Made by a program: the position numbers and the translations under genes. The notes under the pieces are model-generated. The model was not told where the DNA came from and did no database searches. It worked only from the letters and a program-made list of their open reading frames with translations. This document shows, piece after piece, positions 21,601-33,129 of a stretch of 64,000 nucleotides of DNA (within the stretch, counting starts at the first letter, position 1; every line of letters starts with the position of its first letter). Source of the stretch: Phocoena phocoena (lineage: Eukaryota; Chordata; Mammalia; Artiodactyla; Phocoenidae). The stretch is taken from assembly GCF_963924675.1 (NCBI RefSeq), contig NC_089239.1:5941001-6005000 (forward strand). The letters run 5' to 3'.

Positions 21601-24600
21601 TGAAAGTTTATAGCAATACAGTCTATAGCAGGGAAAAAAAAATCTCAAGTAATAAGCAACCTAACCTTACACCTAAAGCAACTAGAGGAAGGAGAAGAAA
21701 CAAAACCCAAAGTTAGTAGAAATAAATAAATCATAAAGATCAGAGCAGAAATAAATGAAATCAGAACAAAGAGACAACAGAAAATATCTATGACTAAAAG
21801 CTGGTTCTTTGAAAATTGATAAACCTTTAGCCAGACTCATCAAGGAAAAGTAAAAAAAAAAAAAAAAGGAGAGGTCTCAAATCAATAAAACTAGAAAAGA
21901 AAAAGAAGTTACAACTGACACCACAGTAATACAAAGAATCATAAGAGACTATACAGGCCAATAAAATGGAAAACCTAGAAGAAATGGACAAGACTGTACC
22001 AGGAAGAAATAGAAAATATGAACAGACCAATCACAAGTTCTAAAATTGAAACTGTAAGTAACAAACTCCCAACAAACAGAAGTCCAGGACCAGATGGCTT
22101 CACAGGCAAATTCTACCAAACATTTAGAGAAGAGTCAACACATACTCTCTGAAACTCTTCCAGAAAACTGCAGAGGAAGGAAGACTCCCAAACTCATTCT
22201 GTGAGGGCACCGTCACCCCAATAGCAAAACCAGACAAAGATATCACATAAAAAGAAAGTTACAGGCCAATATCACTGATGAACATAGATGCAAAAATCCT
22301 CAATAAAATACTAGTAAATCGAATCCAACAAAACATTCAAAGAATAATCATATACCATGATCAAGTGGGATATATCCCAGGGATGCAAGGATTTTTCGGT
22401 ATCCACAAATCAATCAGTGTGATACACCACATTAGCAAATTGAAGAATAAAAACTATATGATCATCTCAATAGATCCAGAAAAAGCCTTTGACAAAATTC
22501 AACACCCATTTATGATAAAATTTCTTCAGGATGTGGGCATAGAGGGAATATACCTGAACATAATAAAGGCAATATATGACAAGCCCACAGCTAACATCAT
22601 ACTCAATGGTGAAAAGCTGAAGACATTTCCTCTAAGATCAGGAACAAGAAAAGGATGTCCACTCTCACCACTATTATTCAACATAGTTTTGGAAGTCCTA
22701 ACCATAGCAATCAGAGAAGAAAATGAAATAAAAGGAATACAAATTGGAAGAGAAGAAGTAAAACTGTCACTATTTGCAGATGATATGGCACCATACATAG
22801 AAAATCCTAAAGGTGCTACCAGAAAACTACTAGAGTTCATCAATGAATTCAGTAAAGCTGCAGGATACAAAATTAATACATAGAAATCTGTTGCATTTCT
22901 ATACACTAACAACAAAAGACCAGAAAGAGAAAATAAGGAAACAATTCCATTAACCATCATATCAAAAATAATAAAATACCTGGGAGTAAACCTACCTAAG
23001 GAGGCAAAAGACCTGTACTCCGAAAACTGTAAGATGCTGAGTCATGATATCGAATATGACACAAACAGTTGGAAAGATATACCATGTTCTTTGATTGTCA
23101 AAATGACTATACTACCCAAAGTGATCTACAGACTCAATGCAATCCCTATCAAAATACCAATGGCATGTTTTGCAGACCTAGAACAACAACAAAAAAATCT
23201 TAAAATCTGTATGGAAACACAAAGACCCTGGAGAGCCAAAGCAAGCTTGAGAAAGAAAAACAAAGCTGGAGGAATCAGCTCCCTGACTTCAGACTATATT
23301 ATAAAGCTACAGTCATCAAAACAGTATGGTACTGGCACAAAGACAGACTTATAGATCAATGGAACAGGACAGAAAGCCCAGAAATAAACCCATGCACCTA
23401 TGGTCAATTAATTTGCAACAAAGGAGGCAAGACTATACAATAGAGGAAAAACAATCGCTTCAATAAATGGTGCTGTGAAAACTGGACAGCTACGTGTAAA
23501 AAAATGAAATTAGAACATTCTTTAAGACCATACACAAAAATAAGCTCAAAATGGATTAGACTTAAATGTGAGAGAGGACACTGTAAAACTCTTAAAAGAA
23601 AACATAGGTGGAACAGTCTCTGGTCTCTGACATAAATCAAAGCAATATCTTTTTCAATCTGTCTCCCAGAGTAATGGAAATAAAAACAAAAATAAACAAA
23701 TGGGACCTAATTAAGCTCAAAAGCTTTTGCACAGCAAAGGACACCATAAAAAAAACAAAAAGACAACCCATAGAATGGGAGCAAATATTTGCCAATGATG
23801 TGACCAACAGGGGATTAGTCTCCAAAATTTACAAACAGCTCGTGTGACTTAATATCATCAAAAGAAAACAACCCAATCAAAACATGGGCAGAAGACCTAA
23901 ATAGACATTTCTCCAAAGACAACATACAGATGGCCAAGAGGCACATGAAAAGAAGTTCAACATCACTAATTATTAGAGAAATGCAAATCAAAACTACAAA
24001 GAGACATCGCCTCAAACCAGGCAAAATGGCTATGATCAAAAAAATCTACAAATAATAAATGCTGCTGCAGAGGGTGTGGAGAGAAGGGAACGCTCCTACA
24101 CTGTTGGTGTCAATGTAAATTGGTGCAGCCACTATGGAGAACAGTATGGAGGTTCCTTAAAAAACTAAAAATAGAGCTAACATACGATCCTGCAATCCCA
24201 CTCCTGGACATATATCTGGAGAAAAACATGGTCCAAAAGGATACATGCACCCCAGTGTTCACTGCAGCACTATTTACAATAGCCAAGACACGGAAGCAAC
24301 CTAAATGTCCATCAACAGTGGAGTGGATAAAGAAGATGTGGTACACATATACAACGGAATATTCCTCAGCCATAATAAAGAATGAAATAATGCCATTTTC
24401 AGGAACATGGGTGGACCTAGGGATTATCATACTAAGTGAAGTAAGTCAAAGAGAGAAAGACAAATATCATATGATATTGCCTATGTGTGGAATCTGAAAA
24501 ATGGTACAAATGAACTTATTTACAAAACAGAAAGAGTCACAGATGTAGAAAACAAACTTATGGTTACCAAAGGTGAAAGGAGGTGGGGGAGGGATAAATT

Positions 24601-24830
24601 GTTTGGGATTAACATATACACACTACTGTATATAAAACAGATAACTAATAAGGACCTACTGTATAGCACAGGGAACTCTACTCAGTATTCTATAATAACC
24701 TATATGGGAAAAAATTCTAAAAAATAACAGATATATGTATATGTATAACTGATCCACTTTGCTGTACACCTGAAACTAACACAACATTGTAAATCAACTA
24801 TATTCCAATTTGAAAAAAAATAAAATAGGG
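21600..24830 (+). mobile_element. L1 copy C, 5'-truncated in ORF2
   Basis: The copy starts upstream of the RT (gcaacctaaccttacacctaaag) and holds an RT block open at 22278-22883 with [12 protein letters not shown] and [12 protein letters not shown]. It continues to the ORF2 end at about 24440 and a 3'UTR terminating in caactatattccaatttg and A-rich sequence. RT frames are cut by several shifts after 22883. About 3.2 kb, antisense to ADAM32. Confidence 0.9.
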
Positions 24831-25189
24831 GTGTTCTACTGTCACTTGAGATTGACAATCCAACCTTCTATCCACTGCGCTTTTACTTTTTTGGTATGGG
24901 AAGTAAATTGGCCTCATTGGGAAAAAAAAAAAAAGTCTATTACAAAATGAGGGATAAAACCAATAGTTTTCCCTCACCCTATATATTCATAGACACACAA
25001 ACTTTAGCTTAATTATCTCCCTGTAACGAACAGGTTAATATATTTATTGGAATATTTAATACCTCTGAAAAGTGCCCAACTGTAATAATAAATTTGTTAG
25101 AGTCATCAGCGATTTAATTCTGTACAATGTCCTCTAAAACATATGGCTACAAATTTAGTAACCCAATTCAGCCCCACATTTTAAGTAGA

Positions 25190-25248
25190 TACATGTCCTA
25201 GCACACAGTAGGAACCCAATAAACATTGAATAAATTAACGAATGATGC
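25190..25248 (+). repeat. L2 tail remnant
   Basis: The phrase tagcacacagtaggaaccca followed by ataaacattgaataaat is the L2 3' terminus. It ends about 55 bp before the end of the ADAM32 exon at 25304-25387, on its intron side. Confidence 0.55.
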
Positions 25249-25303
25249 TGAAAAGTGTCCAAGAGAGGTGATTTGGGAAAACACGAATCATGTGCTTACT
25301 TAC

Positions 25304-25387
25304 TCCATGTCCATTGCACTTTAGTGAACACTTATTTGATCTGTCTGCAAGTATCCTTGATTCTACACATTCACGATTTACACAAAT
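25304..25387 (-). CDS. ADAM32: ADAM32 exon: end of Cys-rich, start of EGF-like domain
   Basis: The acceptor is tttttccttag|ATTTGTG and the donor is CATGGA|GTAAGT, a strong match to consensus. The 84-bp exon encodes exactly 28 codons in phase 0: ICVNRECVESRILADRSNKC, then SLKCNGHG. The ICVNRECV motif is the ADAM Cys-rich end, and CSLKCNGHG opens the EGF-like module, which continues with VCTSEMTCNC in the exon at 1895-1994. It is isolated between an L1 cluster (to 24830) and a HAL1-like element (from 25860). No in-frame stop or frameshift is visible. Confidence 0.92.
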
Positions 25388-25679
25388 CTAAGGAAAAACA
25401 CATACAAATTTTTTTTTCTGAGTTAGAGAAGTCCAGTTATTGTAACATTACCATCAGTAATTTTATAACATAAGACCACAGACATTCAATGCAGTAATTT
25501 CCATTAAGTACTGCTTTTGCTGTAACCCACAAATTTTTATATGCTGTATTTTCAACTTCATTTAATTAAAAATATTTTTCAATCTCTCTTGAGATTTCTC
25601 CTTTGGCATAAGTGTTATTTAGAAATGTGTAGTGTAAGTTACAAATATTTGGGGAGTTTTCCAATAAGTCTTATGTAAA

Positions 25680-25855
25680 CTATGGACTTTGGGTGAGGAT
25701 GATGTAATAGTGTAGGATTGTGGATAGTGTAGGTGTCTGCACTTCTGTGGGGTAAGTGGTTATGGGAACTTCCTGTACTTTCTGCAACTTTTGATGTGAA
25801 CCTAAAACTTCCCTAAAAAATAAAGTCTATTTTTTAAATAAATTTTAAAGAAATG
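25680..25855 (+). mobile_element. L1/HAL1-type 3' end fragment
   Basis: The end 'ctgtactttctgcaactttt' followed by gatgtgaacctaaaacttcc and aataaagtc is the usual 3' terminus of old L1-like elements. Only the last about 170 bp are present. Confidence 0.55.
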
Positions 25856-25859
25856 ATTC

Positions 25860-27855
25860 AGGCTTCTGGTATTCAGTTCCCCATTTAAGGAGTTTGGAAG
25901 TTGACACACCATCCTAACAACAAGTAAAAAGCTGAACAGACTGAAGAAGCAACAACTCTTTTAGGATCCATAAAAGAAGTGACTTGGGGGCAAACCACTG
26001 CCCCCAGATTGGAGAGACAGACGAGCGAACACAGGGAGTCACAGCTTACCAGAGAAAAGATTCACAAGCGGAAACCTCCTCAGGTACCCGTGCCAGCGTT
26101 GGAAAGCCTGAACTGTAATTGATGAATTGCTGGAGGCTCAATACAGACACCTCTGAGAGTTAGGAACTCCAGGAGAGCCCCACAATTTTGTGAGATGTAT
26201 ATCCAGGAGCTCAGCCAACGTTCTCACAGTAAATATTAGAGAAAAAAATTTCTTGTATTCTGGCAGGAGGGGAAAAGGAACCATTTTGAAGTAGCCAGAG
26301 CACTCTGTTCTTAACAAGGCTTGCCCTCAGGAGAAACTAGTTAACTAGAGCCTAATCTGGTGATGTCTTATCAGAGCCTAACTGATCTGGGGGAAGGGAA
26401 ATACCCAATTTCAGTCAGCTCTAACCTTCCATGTGTAAGAAGAGAAATACCCAACTCCAGCCCACTCCAGCCGTCCTGTCCCACCTAAGGGAGGAGAAAA
26501 AACATGAGAAACACTTGTGAAGTTCACAGTCCAGAGGCACAGGTTCACTGAAAGACTCAGACCTGTTCATAAGACTAAAGAACACTTCCCCTTCCCACAA
26601 CACCTCACCACCACATTTCTAAAGGTCTATTTACAGCAGTTCTTTTATCTGGTTCATCATGTCCAGCTCTCAAGAAAACAGATAAGGTTATATACGAAAA
26701 GCTAAAAAACACAATTGGAAAAACGGAGAAAGTATCAGAACCATACATGTCATGGATACTGAAATTATCAGACCAGGAGTTTAAAACAACTATGATTAAT
26801 ATGCTAAGGGCTCTAATAGATGAAGTAGACAGTATGCAAGAACAGACGGCAGATGGAAGCAGAGAGACAGCAATCCTAAGAAAAAAATAAAAATAAATGC
26901 TGGAATGAAAAAAAAAACCACTGTAACAAAAATGAATAAATGCCTTTAATGGGCTTATTAGTACACTGGAAATAGCTGAGGGAAGAATCTCTGAGCTAGA
27001 GGATATATCAATAGAATCCTTGAAAATGAAAAAGCAAAAAGAACAAAGACAAAAACATAACACAGAATATCCAAGGACTATGGGACAACTATAAAAGGTA
27101 TAACATATATGTAATGGAAACGCCAGAAGAAAAAGAAAAAGGAGCAGAAGAAATATTTGAAACAATAATGACTAAGGATTTCCCCCAAATTAACATCAGA
27201 CACCAAACCATAGTCCCAGGAATCTCAGAAAACAATAAGCAGGATAAATGCCAAACAAACAAACTAACAAACCCCAACACTTTAGGCATATTGTGTTCAA
27301 ACAGAAAATCAAAGAATAAATCCTGAAAAAAGCAAAATTTTTTTTTAAAAACCGTACCTATAGAGGAACAAAGATAAGAATTACATCTGACTTCTCCTCA
27401 GAAACCAGGCAGTCAGAAGAGTGGAGTAAAATATTTAAAGTATTGACAGAGAAAAATCCCCAACCTAGAATATAGAATTCTATATACTTGCAAAATTATC
27501 CTTCAAAAGTGAAAGAGAGATAAAGACTTTTTCAGACACACAAAAATGGAGGGAATTTTTCGCTAAGAGAGCTGTCTTGCAAGACATGTTAAAAGAAGTT
27601 CTTAAGAGAGAAGGAAAATAATATAGGTCAGGAACTAACAGGATGTACAATAGCTTTACATAAACTATTTTCTTTGTGTGATAGGCATGTGTCAATGTAG
27701 GCTGATCAATTGTAACAACCGTACCACACTGGTGGGCGATGTTAGTAACGGGGAAGACATGCCTGTGTGGGGCCAAGAGGGCGTGTAGGAAATCCCTCTA
27801 ACATCCTTTCCGTTTTATTGTGATTCTAAAATTGTTCTTTAAAAACAGTCCAAAA
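25860..27855 (+). mobile_element. HAL1-like element: 5'UTR, ORF1 and 3' end without ORF2
   Basis: Bases 25860-26640 resemble an L1 5'UTR. 26640-27610 are a decayed ORF1 with coiled-coil and RRM phrases (gaccaggagtttaaaacaac, ..., aagagagataaagactttttc). They are followed directly by a 3' end (ggctgatcaattgtaacaac, ..., tgtggggccaagagggcgtg). There is no trace of endonuclease or RT in between. HAL1 elements are known as ORF1-only 'half L1s'. An internal deletion of a normal L1 cannot be excluded. Confidence 0.5.
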
Positions 27856-28029
27856 AAATGATCCAGGGCAGGGAAATGGGAGAAACAAATGAAACAAGAC
27901 TGACATAAAAAAAATCAGAATCAAAAAATCACTTTTAATTACAATAGCCTGAAATCTAACAAAACCATCCCTAAGAGCACAGTTTAAATAATATTCTGTA
28001 TTACTGCACATATTGAAAGTTTGCATAGA

Positions 28030-28585
28030 AAGAAAATCAATTCAATAATCAGGAGTTTTCACTAAATATGCGCTATTATTCGAGTTCCTAAGAAAATATA
28101 CTAGAAGTTTTCATTAAAATATACTACAGATATCTAACATTCTATTATGGAATGTATTAAACATCCAAATATTAATTCTTTTAAGTATAAAGTATAATAA
28201 TCAGAGGATTAAGGATACATTCCCAACTCCCTTATTTCTAGCAATATCAACTTCCCTAAGTTGCAGTTTTCTTAAATGAGTACAATAATACTTCTTCTAA
28301 ACTATTTGAGATTTGTTTCAAGGTAAAATGATATAATGTATGTGAAAATGATTTCCTTTCACACATGAAATCACAACACTCTTCAGAGAAATGGCCTCAC
28401 AAAACCCTTTCTAAACCCCAACACCCTAACCCTTTTAAGCCTTTAATGTGTTCCGTCTTCTCATTAGTTCTTGGCCTCCGTGGTGTGTCTAACAACCCCT
28501 TTTAGAATGTAGAGATTTTGAAGTAAATTTATTCCCTCTATGTTTTCTCCAGATTTGGTTGGCTGGTCTCATAGATAACAAATTA
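28030..28585. other. intron sequence, no feature seen
   Basis: Unique-looking AT-rich intronic sequence between a HAL1-like element and a MIR. No gene or repeat recognised. Confidence 0.5.
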
Positions 28586-28589
28586 TAAT

Positions 28590-28845
28590 AACAATAAATA
28601 ATAATAGCCAACCTATATTTAGCTCTTACTATGTGCTGGGCATTGTGCTAAGCACTTTATACTATTATCTCATTTAATCTTTGCAATAACTCCATAGAGT
28701 AAATGTTATTATTATCCCCACTTTACATACAGTTGTGATATCTCAGACTGGTTAGGTAACTTGCAAAATGTCAAAAACTAAGAGGTGAAGACTGATTCTT
28801 AGCAGCCCCATCTAAGTCATGCTTTTATCTACTGGGCCGCAAAGA
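28590..28845 (+). repeat. MIR SINE
   Basis: The core 'tactatgtgctgggcattgt' followed by gctaagcactttatac, 'attatccccactttacatac' and a 3' part in 'agccccatctaagtcatgct' show a clear MIR. It lies between the ADAM32 exons at 25387 and 29169. Confidence 0.88.
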
Positions 28846-29168
28846 GACATATATTACTAAGTGGGATTTCTTCTTTCTTCTCCAAGAAGAAAAGTGAATT
28901 TTCATGTTACGGAATATTTAACTCCGAGTATTCCCAAGATTTCTCTCTTCCCCACTCCAGCCCCAGAACACTTGGATTTTCCTTGCTCACAACACTGAAA
29001 TTCTAATGGGGATCAAACAACTCTCATTTCCCTCAGAGACCAATTGAAGCTTATTCATTTTCTCCTTAACCAAATATTTAAGTTTACAAAGCACTAGTAA
29101 TTAACTGCAATATTTATTAAAGGAATTAATAAAACTAGATTTTTAAAAATAGATTTTAAGTCATTTAC

Positions 29169-29349
29169 CCTCCCAGTATCACAAATAGAGCCATTTTTGA
29201 CCACCATTGGATCTTCTCCACCTGTCGTTGTGTAGTGCATAGTTATACATACAGTATTTCGTACAAAAGCATAAATCACAGAAGCACCGTCTCGAAGGAA
29301 AGGAGTTTTAAAGGGGTAGGTGCAAATTAATCTGCCACATATAAGATTC
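29169..29349 (-). CDS. ADAM32: ADAM32 exon: Cys-rich domain, second part
   Basis: The acceptor is ttatgtttgcag|GAATCTT and the donor is GGGAGG|GTAAAT. The first G completes an arginine codon from the previous exon, followed by 60 codons starting NLICGRLICTYP and ending KNGSICDTGR. The paired cysteines, the VIYAFVRNTVCI strand and the NGSICDTGR end match the ADAM Cys-rich domain and are close to mammalian ADAM32. This region is thought to mediate protein-protein contacts in ADAMs. It ends in phase 0 and joins the 25387 exon without a shift. Confidence 0.94.
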
Positions 29350-29706
29350 CTGCAAACATAATAAATTATATGATTGTTATGCATTAGGCATTTATTAGAA
29401 ATGCATCAGATTGGTTTCTCTGACAAAAAAGTAAAAATAAACAATGGTTCTCCATTTATGGCAATATATCTAAGGAAAATGTAACACTTTAATGCTAACA
29501 TTTAAAGTAAAAAGTAAAGCCATTGATACAGGCTTAATAAGCCTGTAGCACAAGAAAGATGCCAAGGCTAGAGATTTTGATTTCAGATTTACTCCCATAC
29601 ACATGTGATACTTGAAACCACTGGAGTGAATGACATATATAGAGAAAAACTAAAAACAGAATCTTACAGAACACGAGAGGTTATCTTTAATATTTGCATA
29701 GCATAC

Positions 29707-29812
29707 CTCCATGCACAAAATTTATATCTGCCTCTTTCTCTACCACAGTTCCCAAACCTATCAGTTTGAGACTGTATTTCTTCATAGCAGGCAAATGGAG
29801 CATTTTTTGAAC
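29707..29812 (-). CDS. ADAM32: ADAM32 exon: Cys-rich domain, first part
   Basis: The acceptor is actttgacag|GTTCAAAA and the donor is TGGAG|GTATGC. With one base from the previous exon it reads GSKNAPFACYEEIQSQTDRF followed by GNCGRERGRYKFCAWR. The NAPFACYEEI...DRFGNCG pattern is a hallmark of the ADAM Cys-rich domain. The exon is 106 bp, enters in phase 1 and leaves in phase 2. It lies only about 0.36 kb upstream of the next exon, the tightest intron in the window, and that intron contains no recognisable repeat. Confidence 0.94.
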
Positions 29813-29814
29813 CT

Positions 29815-30262
29815 GTCAAAGTTAGAAATATATTTGGATTAAAACTTCTTTTTTTTCCATCTTCCTCAATTTCCTCATATATTTATGTTTCTTATGTTTT
29901 TTTCTCTATTATTATCATCTATTCAAAAGTTTCTTAGTGACGTTGTAAGAAAAAAGAAATGATTAAAGTGAAAAGTAACGCTCATGGTTATTTCTCCTTT
30001 TACTTCATTTTCAGTCATTTCCATCACAAAAGGTATTATGAGGATAGGGGAGAGCTGTAGAAGTGTAAACCTTGAGAGGGCTCTGTGAAAGAAGACAAGA
30101 GAGAGAAAACTATACTTGTTCTCCTAGATTCTGAGTAGGAATTTATAAAAAGCCAGGTGTATAAAAAAATCTCATTAAAGAAACCTCGTATCTTCGGAAA
30201 GTCTGAAGTGAAGGGACCAAAATTGCCAAACTATAAATTTACCTATTTTTCCTTCATTCCTA
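29815..30262. other. intron sequence upstream of the 29707-29812 exon
   Basis: No repeat or gene recognised. It contains the acceptor and polypyrimidine tract of the downstream exon; a T-rich run (ttcttttttttccatcttcc on the plus strand) is the only low-complexity feature. Confidence 0.45.
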
Positions 30263-30264
30263 TA

Positions 30265-30905
30265 TTAGTTTTTTTATCATTGTGTAAAAAATTACCAATA
30301 TACTGGCACCTTAAAACAATACCCACGTCACAGTTTCTGTAAGTCAGGAGCCTGGCAAAGCACAAGCAGGTTTTCGGTTCAGGGTCTCACTAGGCTGAAA
30401 TAAAGTTCTTAGCTGGGGTTACAGTCTCATTTGAGGCTGGAGTCCTCTTCCAATCTCACTGGTCATTGGAAGAATTCATTTTTTTGCACCCATTGCTCCA
30501 TTGTCTTACTATCTGCCAGGGGTTGCTCTTGATCCCTCGGGTCCTAGTCACACGGCCCTCTCACAACAATGGCAGCTTATTGCTGCCAAGCCAGCAAGAG
30601 AATCTTCTGACATTTTCCATCTTCTAAAGGCTCACATTATTAGGTGAGGCCCCACTCAGAATGATCTCCCTTTTGATTAATTCAAATTTGACTAATTATG
30701 GACCTTAATTACATCTTTAAAATTCCTTCATATTTACTATATAATCTAATCATAGGAATGATATTCCATCATATATTCACGGGTTCTCCCCCAACTCAGA
30801 GAGGGGATTATCCAAGAAATGTACACCAGAAGAATATTGGGAGCCATCTTAGAATTCCACCTAGCACAGTCACCGTCTCCAAAATGAACCTTGCTAAGTC
30901 TAGCT
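30265..30905 (-). repeat. ancient LTR-like interspersed repeat (MLT/MaLR type)
   Basis: It opens with 'tatattagtttttttatcat' and has 'gtctcactaggctgaaataa', 'gattaggtgaggc'-like and 'accttaattacatctttaaa' phrases, closing near 'agccatcttagaattccacc' and tagcacag. This layout is that of old mammalian MaLR-type LTRs read in antisense. Only the repeat body is present, with no coding part. Family name uncertain. Confidence 0.5.
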
Positions 30906-30996
30906 GCCCATCTATAAAATATAAAAGTAGGTAATAATATCTACCTCAGTGGAGTGTTATGAAACTTAATTAAGATGATGCTTATTTAGTCACTCT

Positions 30997-31296
30997 TTTT
31001 TTTATTAATTTATTTTTGGTTGCGTTGGGTCTTCATTGCTGTGCATGGGCTTTCTCTAGTTGCGGCGAGCGGGGGCTACACTTCACTGCGGTGTGCGGAC
31101 TTCTCATTGCAGTGGCTTCTCTTGTTGCAGAGCACGGGCTCTAGGCTCACAGGCTCTAGAGCGCGGGCTCAGTAATTGTGGCGCCATGGGCTTAATTGCC
31201 GAACAGCATGTGGGATCTTCCTGGACCAGGGCTCGAACCTGTGACCCCTGCATTGGCAGGCGGATTTTCAACCACTGCGCCACCAGGGAAGTCCCA
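30997..31296 (-). mobile_element. CHR-type SINE (CHR-2-like), with target-site duplication
   Basis: On the minus strand it starts gggacttccctggtggcgca and continues through the tRNA-derived head with a B-box-like 'ggttcgagccctgg' to a T-rich end on the plus strand. A 14-bp duplication, tatttagtcactct, flanks it at 30983-30996 and 31297-31310. The only minus-strand copy of the six CHR SINEs; its internal sequence differs from the others, suggesting another subfamily. Confidence 0.9.
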
Positions 31297-31310
31297 TATT
31301 TAGTCACTCT

Positions 31311-32285
31311 TAATTCCCATCTAATCCTTCTCCATTTTCTTTTGAGATTAAGAAGGTTTCTCCTAGTTACCAGCTCCTTCTATGATTTACATTTTCCCCA
31401 CTATTCCCTTTAATTTTTTACCTTCTCCTAATTCCATCTCTTTCCACCATTTTTAAACATTGGTCCATCAAGGGTGCTTGTATATGTACCGTGAGGACAG
31501 GTAATGGTATTTCTGAGTATTCACAATGTTTATTAGCTCAGTTGTGAATCTGAGAATACCAGGTTAGGAATGCTCTTCATCCAGGCCAATTTTTACTCAT
31601 TCAAATAGTGCTTCTAAAGGTACCAATGAGCCCTGTATTTAATTTCTCCCTTGAATACCTTCTCTCATTAGTGTTAGGGACTTTCTTTCAGCTCAGTCTG
31701 GGTTTTCCAAGGTGATATGGAAACACCAAAAGGGCAACACTTTGAAAATGTGAAATCACATGTCAAATATTTCCTTAAACCCAGTATACTGATGAAGTCT
31801 ACAAAGAGAATTTTCTCTTCTATAGTCCAAATAGTGTATTTATATTCCCTCTGACCTATTATCAAATGCTATGAGGTACCACAAAATAGTAGATGGACTT
31901 TCATAGACAGATGTGCATGGCTGGTACTAGGTCAGTAAATGTGGGTGCTGGAAAACTACTGCAAGTAGTTTAGGCAAGACTCATAAATAGCACTGCAGAG
32001 TAGGGAGTTTGAGGTTTTACTCCCTTGACCACTATTAGAGACGACTAGTTTACGTTTCCAGTTAGATGGACTAGAAGGCCACCCCATCTCAACTGTAATA
32101 AAGGGAGCCATTGAAACGTTAGCTGAAGTTTTATCTTTCATAACCTGACATCTTTCTCACCTCATCTCATGACTAATAGGATATGCAACTTAACATATCC
32201 TAAAACCAAATTCTGTTTTACACCCTAGGCTTCTTTATAGGACCATTAGTCAACCAATGTTCAGGCGAAAACTTAGGAAGAATTC
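31311..32285. other. intron sequence, no feature seen
   Basis: Unique-looking intronic DNA between a SINE and an L2. No gene or named repeat; short open frames on the minus strand (31674-31865, 31956-32141) have no splice or motif support. Confidence 0.45.
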
Positions 32286-32289
32286 TTGA

Positions 32290-33125
32290 TTTCTTTTTCC
32301 CCCCCTCACTACCTGCCTCCACCATCTAATCCACGTATTATGGACACTGCCCCTAAATACAGCCTGAGCATGACCACTTCTCATCTGCTGTGCAGCCATC
32401 ACTCTAGCCTGTGCTATCATCAGTTCTCTTCTAATATGCTACCATAGCTTCTAAACGACTCCCCACTTCCACTCTCCATAGTACATTCTCCATATCGTAA
32501 GTCAGAGTGATCTTTTTAAAAAATAAAAATACATCAGCCTCTTAATTAAATACCTCTAGTGGTTTCCCATTACATTAAGAATAAAATCCAATTTTCTTGC
32601 CATGGTCCTTACTCAGCCTGGTTCACTACCTTTCAGCCACACTGCCCTTGTTTTCATCCTTGAACTCACCAAATTCATTCCTAACTCAGAACCATAACAT
32701 TTGCTGCATTTCTCTGCCCAAAATGCTCTTTCCTAAGATCATCTTCTGGCTGACTTCTTCTTAATATTAAAGTTTCTACTCAAATTTCACTTCCACACAG
32801 AAACCATCTCTGAACACCCTGTCTGAACAGCCTCACCTTCATCATCAGTCTTTTTCCTATCACTCTGTTTGCTGTTGCTTTGTTTGGGGGATTTTGTTGT
32901 TGTTGTTATCATACCATTCACCACTAATGGAAATGATTATATTTATTTATTTATTTACTTACTAATTTTTTATTGTTTATGCCTGAACCCTTCACTGGAA
33001 TATAACCTCCATAAGAATAGGAATCTTTTTTTTTTTGTCTTTCCCATCCCTGGGTTTCCAGTCCTAGAAGAATGCCTCACCCAATTAAGGTGATAAATAA
33101 ATATTTATTAAATGAATGAAAAAAA
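32290..33125 (+). repeat. L2 LINE 3' end, about 0.8 kb
   Basis: The order matches L2: 'cctgtgctatcatcagttct', 'agtcagagtgatctttttaa', 'tggtttcccattacattaag', 'agccacactgcccttg', 'ctgcatttctctgcccaaaa', then the tail agaatgcctcacccaatta... and aaatatttattaaatgaatg. Older than the L1s and without open frames. Confidence 0.85.
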
Positions 33126-33129
33126 TCAA

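Noticed and set aside
31060..31413. 117-codon plus-strand frame with an arginine- and cysteine-rich protein
   Set aside because: It lies in the CHR-2-like SINE read in antisense; similar frames appear in other SINE copies.
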